This document shows positions 9,411 to 16,181 of a DNA stretch of 64,000 nucleotides, in pieces (position 1 is the stretch's first letter; every line of letters begins with the position of its first letter). Source of the stretch: Paulinella micropora (Eukaryota; Cercozoa; Imbricatea; Euglyphida); assembly GCA_009731375.1 (NCBI GenBank), contig BJOX01000372.1:8345-72344 (forward strand), in the 5' to 3' direction. The notes below the pieces were generated by a model, which was not told the DNA's origin, did no database searches, and worked only from the letters and a program-made list of their open reading frames with translations. The position numbers were made by a program, and so were the translations under genes.

Positions 9411-9923
9411 CTATATGCAGTCAAAACATACCAGTGGAAAGTGCTATCGCGCGCGCAAACACAAATGTGCATAGCGTGGTAGCGCAAACACAAATGTGCA
9501 GGTAGCATTTGTGTGTGTATGTGAGAGACACAAAGCATTTTATTATTAACATTTTACCTATGAAGCCCAATATATTTATAAATTTGTTACAATAGAATCA
9601 CTCCTCGACATCAGGCGCAATAATATTGGCGCTGATGGAGCTGTTGCTTTATTTTATATGTGGTAATAAAACAAACCCAAGATGCACACAGCTTAGTGAA
9701 AGAATGGTTAAAAAAAACTCTTGAAAAGGGGCGGGCCATGCACTACTGAATAGCGCAATCACACTCTGCCATCTGTGTGCAGGTCAACCCTATTCTGAAG
9801 CAGCTTGTTGGAGTTGAGCTCAAAAATCATATCCAAGGCTTACCTCAAGGGGTTAGCGACAACGAGAGGATTCTTGAATACCTGCGCAAGCAGTCCAAGA
9901 TCAGGGAGGTACAAGAAGAATAA
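6171..9923 (+). CDS. Plus-strand LRR gene interleaved with the ROCO gene
   Basis: Eleven intact single-LRR exons (6486-6569, 6735-6824, 7023-7106, 7274-7363, 7570-7653, 7819-7899, 8072-8155, 8337-8420, 8590-8673, 8974-9057, 9239-9322) are followed by a cap exon with a stop at 9921-9923. All are phase 0 at both ends, so any subset splices in frame. Repeats are the 28-residue ribonuclease-inhibitor type, with NxIGxxGAxAIAxALK as the shared second half. Every intron contains a minus-strand exon. No 5' start exon is recognised. It could be a real antisense-interleaved gene, a store of exons for inversion into the ROCO gene, or remnants of an inverted ROCO copy. Confidence 0.7.
6173..6405 (+). pseudogene. 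Two damaged plus-strand LRR exons at the array edge
   Basis: At about 6173-6244 a diverged repeat ([16 protein letters not shown]...) keeps a CAG/GTGCGA donor. At about 6345-6405 a 5'-truncated repeat ([20 protein letters not shown]) runs straight into ACCTATATGCC. Comparison with the cassette at 9239-9410 shows that the donor and the whole partner minus-strand exon have been deleted here, because the sequence right of the junction matches that right of 9410. Confidence 0.6.
6486..6657. CDS. LRR cassette 1 (plus 6486-6569, minus 6657-6574)
   Basis: Two 84-bp phase-0 exons on opposite strands, 3' ends facing, separated by GTAC (6570-6573), which supplies GT to both donors. The plus repeat has core [13 protein letters not shown] and the minus repeat [13 protein letters not shown]. 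Confidence 0.85.
6735..6912. CDS. LRR cassette 2 (plus 6735-6824, minus 6912-6829)
   Basis: The plus exon is 90 bp, starting [10 protein letters not shown], a two-codon longer variant also seen in cassette 4. The minus exon is 84 bp with core [17 protein letters not shown] at 6825-6828. Confidence 0.85.
7023..7194. CDS. LRR cassette 3 (plus 7023-7106, minus 7194-7111)
   Basis: 84 + 4 + 84 bp. The plus core is [13 protein letters not shown], the minus core [17 protein letters not shown] at 7107-7110. Acceptors are ATGCAG (plus) and GTTTAG (minus). Confidence 0.85.
7274..7451. CDS. LRR cassette 4 (plus 7274-7363, minus 7451-7368)
   Basis: 90 + 4 + 84 bp. The plus exon begins [10 protein letters not shown] like cassette 2 and has core [12 protein letters not shown]. 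The minus core is [17 protein letters not shown] at 7364-7367. Confidence 0.85.
7570..7738. CDS. LRR cassette 5 (plus 7570-7653, minus 7738-7658)
   Basis: 84 + 4 + 81 bp. The plus core is [13 protein letters not shown]. The minus core is [12 protein letters not shown], one codon short. GTAC at 7654-7657. This cassette is the left arm of a near-perfect palindrome whose right arm is cassette 6. Confidence 0.85.
7819..7987. CDS. LRR cassette 6 (plus 7819-7899, minus 7987-7904)
   Basis: Mirror image of cassette 5. The plus exon is identical to the minus exon of cassette 5. The minus exon differs from the plus exon of cassette 5 by three bases, one of which changes Gly to Glu at repeat position 12. 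GTAC at 7900-7903. Confidence 0.85.
8072..8243. CDS. LRR cassette 7 (plus 8072-8155, minus 8243-8160)
   Basis: 84 + 4 + 84 bp. The plus core is [13 protein letters not shown], the minus core [17 protein letters not shown] at 8156-8159. Confidence 0.85.
8337..8511. CDS. LRR cassette 8 (plus 8337-8420, minus 8511-8428)
   Basis: 84 + 7 + 84 bp. The separator is GTCTGAC, which still gives GT to both strands. The plus core is [13 protein letters not shown], the minus core [13 protein letters not shown]. Inverted partner of cassette 10. Confidence 0.85.
8590..8761. CDS. LRR cassette 9 (plus 8590-8673, minus 8761-8678)
   Basis: 84 + 4 + 84 bp. The plus core is [13 protein letters not shown], the minus core [17 protein letters not shown] at 8674-8677. 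It lies at the centre of the larger inverted repeat and has no intact partner. Confidence 0.85.
8795..8903 (-). pseudogene. CT tract and remnant of a minus-strand LRR exon
   Basis: A (TC)n run (about 8795-8868) is followed by DNA whose reverse complement starts GTTAACAAGG after a GTAG acceptor and resembles the start of the plus exon of cassette 9 (with about 8 bases missing). It is a truncated inverted copy of that exon, cut off by the CT expansion. Confidence 0.55.
8974..9148. CDS. LRR cassette 10 (plus 8974-9057, minus 9148-9065)
   Basis: 84 + 7 + 84 bp with separator GTCAGAC. The plus core is [13 protein letters not shown], the minus core [13 protein letters not shown]. Inverted copy of cassette 8, with eight base differences in the exons, all amino-acid changing. 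Confidence 0.85.
9239..9410. CDS. LRR cassette 11 (plus 9239-9322, minus 9410-9327)
   Basis: 84 + 4 + 84 bp. The plus core is [13 protein letters not shown], the minus core [17 protein letters not shown] at 9323-9326. It is the most 5' recognised repeat exon of the minus gene, and it resembles the damaged exon at 6345-6405. Confidence 0.85.
9590..9665 (+). pseudogene. Truncated plus-strand LRR exon
   Basis: Reads LLDIRRNNIGADGAVAL and then loses the repeat pattern and the donor. A short ACCTATGAAG motif upstream resembles a lost minus-strand acceptor. Confidence 0.55.
9783..9923 (+). CDS. Terminal cap exon of the plus-strand LRR gene
   Basis: After a GTGCAG acceptor, 46 codons and a TAA. 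It starts VNPILKQLVGVELK, matching the LRR start and then the cap form LxGVELK, and continues GVSDNERILEYLRKQ. A NERILEYLR segment is typical of the linker that follows the LRRs in LRR-Roc proteins (from memory of the family). A GAG/GTACAA at about 9906 could be a donor, in which case the stop would be intronic and the gene would continue. Confidence 0.75.
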   Translation, partial: VNPILKQLVGVELKNHIQGLPQGVSDNERILEYLRKQSKIREVQEE

Positions 9924-10310
9924 CTATTATGTACAACCATGCAACAACGGCAACAGCGACGACTGTATGGACAGTTACGATGATATAGCAATATGATTAT
10001 AGTGATGATTCACAACCGCAGCAACAACAAAAATTTTGAAGTATTCGTAGGACATCTTATGGCTCAAACTATTACTATTGTATATATACATTCATTTAAT
10101 TTTTCCTTAAATTCTTGTTAGCCATGTTCGAACCTTTCAGTGATCATGTGAACGCGTGAACCGGTTAAACACTGATAAATGATTGCTTGCAAGCATGGCC
10201 TCTTATTGATTGTTACGGAATGGTGAGTGATGGTCACCATTCAATGTACACAAGTGTAAAGCAGGAGAACATGTTGCATATGTGACTGTATGGTCATCAT
10301 GCAATTACAG
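9924..10310. other. Unique DNA, no gene seen
   Basis: AT-rich unique sequence downstream of the plus-strand stop. No exon, repeat family or clear polyadenylation signal was recognised. Confidence 0.5.
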
Positions 10311-10324
10311 AACTTGGCTGATTA

Positions 10325-10525
10325 ATTTCGTATTTCAGAGACTGCGCCATGTCACCAGGACGGTTAGCATTTGAGATCAGGACATACAGTTTGTCGCACT
10401 CAACCCGAATCCTTTGGTGTCTGATCGCTCTGCAGGTAACAGTGAGCAGCGCCGATTTCTTTTTTGAGGAACTGCGCCATGTCATCAGGACGGTTAGCAT
10501 TTGAGATCAGGACATACAGTTACTA
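10325..10525 (-). pseudogene. Tandemly duplicated exon-like segment, unknown protein
   Basis: A ~50-bp segment occurs twice (about 10343-10395 and 10473-10521). The minus frame reads YVLISNANRPDDMAQFLKKE in one copy and YVLISNANRPGDMAQSLK in the other. The first continues into GAAHCYLQSDQTP. It looks protein-derived but I do not recognise it. It lies 5' of the ROCO LRR array on the same strand and could be a duplicated upstream exon. Confidence 0.4.
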
Positions 10526-10555
10526 GGTAGGTATATAGACAGGTAGATCGATCGA

Positions 10556-10562
10556 TTAATGT

Positions 10563-10630
<68 letters not shown>

Positions 10631-10746
10631 GTAGGTAGGTAGATAGATAGATAGGTAGATAGATACACAGATACATAGATACATAGATAGATAGATAGAT
10701 AGATACATAGATACATAGATACATAGATAGATACATAGATAGATAC

Positions 10747-10838
<92 letters not shown>

Positions 10839-11050
10839 GTGGGTAGGTAGGTAGGTAGGTAGGCAGGCAGGCAGGTAGGTAGGTAGGTAGGTAGGTAGGT
10901 TAGGTTAGGTTAGGTTAGGTTAGGTTANNNNNNNNNNGGTAGGTTGGTAGGTTGGTAGGTAGGTTGGTTGGTAGGTAGGTGGGTGGGTGGGTGGGAGGGA
11001 GGGAGGTAGGTAGGTAGGTAGGTACGTAGATAGATGGATAGATAGATAGA
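10556..11050. repeat. GATA block passing into GGTA and TTAGG repeats
   Basis: (GATA)n with GATACATA variants to about 10840, then (GGTA)n, about six TTAGG units (about 10900-10927), a 10-base gap, and GGTA/GGGT variants back into GATA. Confidence 0.85.
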
Positions 11051-11051
11051 T

Positions 11052-11153
11052 ATGTTTAATCTATGGGCGTGGCGTAGCTTGAAAAGCCATTGCCTCCAAT
11101 ACTACCCCCGGACAGGAACTTTCAGCACCGACCAAGCTGTACACCAACCTCGA
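11052..11153 (+). repeat. Dispersed repeat, copy 1 (partner at 61930)
   Basis: Matches about 61930-62030 with few differences (GGGCGTGGCGTAGCTTGAAA). The TGGCTTAGCTTG segment in the other copy resembles a polymerase III A box. Cut by GATA repeats at its right end. Confidence 0.6.
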
Positions 11154-11154
11154 T

Positions 11155-11163
11155 AGATACATG

Positions 11164-11223
<60 letters not shown>

Positions 11224-11287
11224 TCGATAGAGATATCGATAGATATCGATAGATATCGATAGATATCGATAGATATCGATAGATATC

Positions 11288-11354
<67 letters not shown>

Positions 11355-11360
11355 GGATGG

Positions 11361-11391
<31 letters not shown>

Positions 11392-11400
11392 GACAAAGAG
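11155..11400. repeat. GATA and GATATC microsatellite
   Basis: (GATA)n interrupted by seven GATATC-type units around 11220-11290. Confidence 0.85.
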
Positions 11401-11568
11401 ACAGACGCGGGCGTGTGATAGCGGGGAGAGGGGAGGGGCGTGCTGCGGCCTGGTCGGGTGAGCTGGTGGCGGTGCGGTCGCATGTGCGCGTTGCTGGTTC
11501 AGCTGCTGCCCAACGCTGGCTGTGCGTGTGCTGGGCAGGCGGGAGCAAAGAAGGCGGAAGAAGAGGCC

Positions 11569-11715
<147 letters not shown>

Positions 11716-11728
11716 AACAATAATAATA

Positions 11729-11959
11729 GTGCTTCTCTGTCAAGGGCTGATGCAAATCTGCACATGCGCCTCCATCGTCTCACCCGTGAGGGGAGTACGA
11801 AGAATTGACGATAGGCTCTAATGACACCCCCGCAAGGGCAGTTCCAACACTTCCAGACGGACCGGTATGTTCAATGAAAATACTGGTGGCACCGACGGGA
11901 ATCGAACTGGCGACAGGGCCCAGATGGTAGAACTTGACCACTGGGCTATCACGGTGTCC
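11729..11959 (-). mobile_element. tRNA-derived SINE, copy 1
   Basis: On the minus strand the head carries A-box-like TAGCCCAGTGG and B-box-like AGTTCGATTCCCGTC ending GGTGCCACCA, the layout of a tRNA gene. A ~150-bp unrelated body follows and the tail is (AAT/ATT)n. Three copies in the window share head, body and tail type, so it is a SINE and not a tRNA gene. Confidence 0.85.
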
Positions 11960-11995
<36 letters not shown>

Positions 11996-11999
11996 GTGT

Positions 12000-12167
12000 A
12001 TCTCCTGCCAATTGCTGAGCCAAAAGGCCATTGTGCATCCAGTCCTCCATTCCATAAGGAAAGTCTCCACACCAATCGGTGGAATAAAGGAAGTGACGGC
12101 ATAGAACATTACTCTAGAGCTTTATACCAATCAGCCCATGGAAAGGACCGATGGCCTATGTACTCCC
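12000..12167. other. Unidentified single-copy segment between AAT tracts
   Basis: About 165 bp of non-repetitive DNA framed by AAT repeats on both sides. No match elsewhere in the window. Confidence 0.4.
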
Positions 12168-12238
<71 letters not shown>

Positions 12239-12239
<1 letters not shown>

Positions 12240-12504
12240 GACCGCACTAAGCCAAGGTTACTCCGCAGTTTCAGTAACCTCTTGCAAAACGTCACCGTAT
12301 GTGCAAGTGCATAGACCAAGCATGGCGGCTAGAACTGCTTCAAAACCCCATCCATAACAATTTGGCAGACAACTGGGTCCTGGGCTACCAACAAGCATGG
12401 CGGAGTCAAAGATCTTTTATGAGGCCTCAACGATCCTCCTCTCCAGCATACTACCGAATGGTTATGGATTGGCATCACAGTTTAACGCCGTAAGGCAATT
12501 GGGC
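12239..12504 (+). repeat. Dispersed AAT-flanked repeat, copy 1
   Basis: Shares most of its length in inverted orientation with 53037-53310 (for example GACCGCACTAAGCCAAGGTT). It ends in (TAA)n like the SINEs but has no clear A/B boxes. Possibly a second non-autonomous retroelement. Confidence 0.65.
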
Positions 12505-12569
<65 letters not shown>

Positions 12570-12590
12570 GTAATAATAATAATAATAATA

Positions 12591-12834
12591 GTGCTTCTCT
12601 GTCAATGGCTTATGCAAATCTGCACATGCGCCTCCATCGTCTCACCCGTGAGGGGAGTACGAAGAATTGACGATAGGCTCTAATGACACCCCCGCACGGG
12701 CAGTTCCAACACTTCCAGACGGACCGGTATGTTCAATGANNNNNNNNNNNNNNNNNNNNNNNNNNNNNNNNNNNNNNNNNNNNNNNNNNNNNNNNNNNNN
12801 NNNNNNNNNNNNNNNNNNNNNNNNNNNNNNNTCC
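12591..12834 (-). mobile_element. tRNA-derived SINE, copy 2 (head in assembly gap)
   Basis: Body and AAT tail match copy 1 almost exactly. The tRNA-like head is replaced by an N run (12740-12831), with only the first bases (GGA) left beside it. Confidence 0.8.
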
Positions 12835-12925
12835 ATAATAATAATAATAATAATGATAATAATAATAATAATAATAGTAATAATGATGATGATAATGATC
12901 ATGATAATAATAATAATATATATAT

Positions 12926-13305
12926 TGATCTGTCATGGCTGAGCCCGAGGGCCATGCGCCTCCATCCCTCGACCCAACAGGGACTACAGTGAGTATGTTG
13001 GGGAGGGAAGAGTGACTCTAACCATCCTGCATAGAAGGCCCCAAAAGGAAGTCCCTACTACCCGCACAGTGTCGGGTACCTTGCAGGAAATCAACTACAA
13101 ATGATTGATCTTCCCCGCGTGAGAGCTCCACGAGACTGGGTAGGTCCCGCATGGAGGTACTCACAGGGGTAGCAGACATTTCATGCGGTCTGCCAGCGCA
13201 TGAGGACGTTTTGTGGTAAGTATCTGGGACGCCTCGAAACCCGTCACCACCCCTAGATCTCGGAATGTAAATACCCCTTTGATCCCACGTGGTGTATGTC
13301 TTATA
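12926..13305. other. Unidentified unique segment
   Basis: About 380 bp without recognised family or exon, ending at a 25-bp minisatellite. Frames through it are open but not protein-like. Confidence 0.4.
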
Positions 13306-13307
13306 AA

Positions 13308-13482
13308 AAACAACACAACGACATGGCCTCGGAACCAACACAACAACATAGCCTCGGAACCCACATCGACATAGCCTCGGAACCCACACAACAACAGAGC
13401 CTCGGAACCAACACAACAACATAGCCTCGGAACCAACACAACAACATAGCCTCGGAGCCAACACAACGACATAGCCTCGAAA
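13308..13482. repeat. 25-bp minisatellite, seven units
   Basis: Unit close to CCTCGGAACCAACACAACAA plus CATAG, with small variants. Followed by a (TAA)n tract. Confidence 0.85.
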
Positions 13483-13543
13483 CCAGTGGGAAGAGGCCCA
13501 ACCACCTCCTCTTCCCGTGGGGTGCCATACTGTGCACCCCTCC

Positions 13544-13621
<78 letters not shown>

Positions 13622-13679
13622 TTTGGAAGATCAAGAGTGTTTGCCTAGTTGGAATATTACTGTCGACATTGAAGTGATG

Positions 13680-14075
13680 TCACTTTTCACTAGATCAACC
13701 GGAAAAAAAGTTCAACCGATAAAAAAAGTTCAACTGGAAAAAAAAGTTCGACCGGAAAAAAAAGTTCAACCGGAAAAATCAAGTTCAGCCGCTGAACTTT
13801 TTCTTACAGGTAGAACTTTTTTTTTGTTGCGTCGGGGGCGAAACGTAGGTTTTTTATACAGGTGGCCTTTGAACTTTTTTTATACGTTTTTTTTTTTTGC
13901 AAGTTTTTTTTTCAAATTTTTTGTAGTATCAAGTATTGTACAATATTGTATTGTACAACTTGATATTATACAATAGACGAGTTGAACTGTTTTTTTATTG
14001 TACAATAACTGTTGAAAGTTGAATTTCATCATTCATTATACAATATATATATATATATATATATATATACCGTGG

Positions 14076-14110
<35 letters not shown>

Positions 14111-14580
14111 TATATTGCCACGGTATATATATCATAGTATATATGAGTGATGATATACAAATTGAAAAGTATATAATAAAACAACTTTAATAAATATTTA
14201 TTATTTAGGAGTCCTCTAAAACCTTGGCATGGGGTGCCAGTGATTATTGTATTATGTGTCACGTTGACGTGCATTTATAATCATGACTTGCGGGTCACTT
14301 GAAAGTGCCGTGACACTGGTTATGATGATTAATACCGCGTGACTATTATTATTCACTTACAACTTGACGTAAGTAATGATGATGTGATCATGATTTATTA
14401 TGTCGCTCAAGTTAACGAAATAATTGTCTTATCGGGAAGGTCCCAGCAAGCTGGCACAGCCTTTATAAATCAGAGAACAATCGGAGTAAGGTGAAAGATG
14501 CCAAAAATTCAAGTCGCGGGCGGCTGGCATGGTCTAATGCAAGTGGTCGCGCCGCGAGTCGGCAGTGCGGATAATTATGG
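13680..14580. other. AT-rich DNA with GTTCAACCGG repeats, possible LTR-like region
   Basis: Four to five GTTCAACCGGAAAAAAA units (about 13690-13790) are followed by T-rich DNA, an inverted (TA)n pair (14043-14110) around GCCACGGTATAT, and a TATA-like CTTTATAAAT at about 14461. No gene seen. A CT tract follows at 14588-14700. Confidence 0.4.
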
Positions 14581-14595
14581 TGACTGTCTCTCTCT

Positions 14596-14644
<49 letters not shown>

Positions 14645-14646
14645 TC

Positions 14647-14699
<53 letters not shown>

Positions 14700-15310
14700 G
14701 CTCTCTCTGTCAGAGTCCGGCACACACTGTGACACACGCTCTAGTTCATATGCAGTTTCTAGTGGTGTCATTAACTAGTAACTGTAACGATATGAAGACT
14801 TGCAGTGTGGAATACCTAAAGTAGTGACTGCGTAGACTTCAGACTAAAGCATAACCGACAGACTGCGGAACGGTAAGTATTGCCAGCCCATTATATACTG
14901 GGTGAGCCGGCATAATCCCTTCTCCCCCCGGGCCCCGAGCGCTCACCCCTATGCGGTCGCGAGGAGTGGAACTTACACCGCCGCCGACCGACCTCGGGAT
15001 AGAATGCAAATACGAACCTGAGTGACTGTACGTGTCAGGTCACACAGTGATGCTGGTGGCACCGCAGACGGGCTGGCGCGTACTGCTTAGCTAGAATGGG
15101 CTTTGTCGGTTGTAATAATTTAATACTATTATAGCTTCACAAAGTCCCCAACTTTAACACCTGCACTACATGCGCCACTTCTGCCAACACTGCAGCACAC
15201 CCAACCGACTCTTGCGACGAATGCATCAGACTTCATGTGGAAAAACAAATCGGTGGCGAGCGAAGGGTCTTGGGGTGTCTTCAGTGCGAAACGTAGCGGA
15301 GAGGTAGGCT
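14700..15310. other. Unique DNA, no gene recognised
   Basis: A GC-rich stretch (14880-15080) lies between more AT-rich flanks. No coding signal, splice array or repeat partner seen. Confidence 0.4.
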
Positions 15311-15984
15311 TTACGTTTCATGTTGAGGGTCGGTTTTAGCCAGGCGATGAATTTCGCTTCCATGCCTTGTCGATTGGTTCGAGTCGAATCTTTTTCCATT
15401 TTTGTTTCCGATTGGAAGCGGTCCCATTAGAAGGAGAGGTATAGATATGAAGCGGTGCATTCCCAATTTACAACCAAGGGTAAGGAGACGGCTTTGTCCT
15501 GGTTGGCATCGTCTTGAGTTGCTGAAGTTTTGCATCCCCCTGAGTTCTGATTCGCTTTTCCTACTGAAAGGATTCTCCGATGTAGCTATGTACAGTACCA
15601 GGTGCAACAATTCCATAGATAACCTGCATCCGTCGCGGATCTGGGATGTCAAATGGAAAATCCGCTCTGTTCTGGCGCTGTAGTAGGCAAAGCATGGGTT
15701 TCAAGCGACGAAGGGCAGGGTCGGTATTGTTAAGCTGAGACTAGAGCTGCGATTAGTATGTAGTAGGTTGTCTTCATGAGAGGCGTATATGCTGACCATC
15801 GAATTCTTTTCGATTGGATAAGGGCTAGTTTAGAGTTTAGGAGTTGCGTACTGAGTAGTCGGAAGAGTCTTCGGGCAATGGCGAAGTTGGCAGATATTCC
15901 TATGGAGTGTCGCTGGGCATCAGCAAAGATCCATCCGGATAGTTTTATTAGGCGGCGTACACTGTTCTTCAACTTGGCGTACAC
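15311..15984 (-). pseudogene. Decayed ORF fragments, unknown
   Basis: Two minus-strand open frames (15652-15311 and 15984-15730) give protein-like, Arg/Leu/Ser-rich helices (for example RRLFRLLSTQLLNSKLALIQ) without a recognised motif. They lie downstream of, and may belong to, the decayed ORF at 16182-19173. Confidence 0.3.
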
Positions 15985-16181
15985 TATTCTTCAACTTATA
16001 ATTACGGAGAGTACGTAAGGACGCATCGATCCAGCGAAAACACTCCAGACATCCCTAGGTCGCTTTTTTCAGCAATCTTATACTTCTTGGTTTGTGGTTT
16101 TCGGTTCGAGGTGCCTAGTGTCGGAGAGAGCCTAGGGCAGATTTTGCAGGGGTCGAATCCTTGGGGGCATGTTTTGGTTGC

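Larger units (their letters stand above)
6439..9508. repeat. Twelve CG-rich palindromic spacers between LRR cassettes
   Basis: Spacers lie at 6439-6460, 6686-6708, 6944-6994 (split by an insertion), 7224-7245, 7521-7539, 7769-7788, 8018-8037, 8280-8300, 8539-8560, 8927-8945, 9185-9204 and 9440-9508 (broken). The core is TGCTACC, 5-8 alternating C/G bases, then GGTAGCA. At least five are perfect palindromes. Spacing is about 250-390 bp, one per cassette, always between the two diverging splice acceptors. Alternating CG could form Z-DNA and the arms a cruciform. Confidence 0.9.

Noticed and set aside
10900-10927. Interstitial telomere (TTAGG)n
   Set aside because: Only about six units inside a GGTA-derived array.
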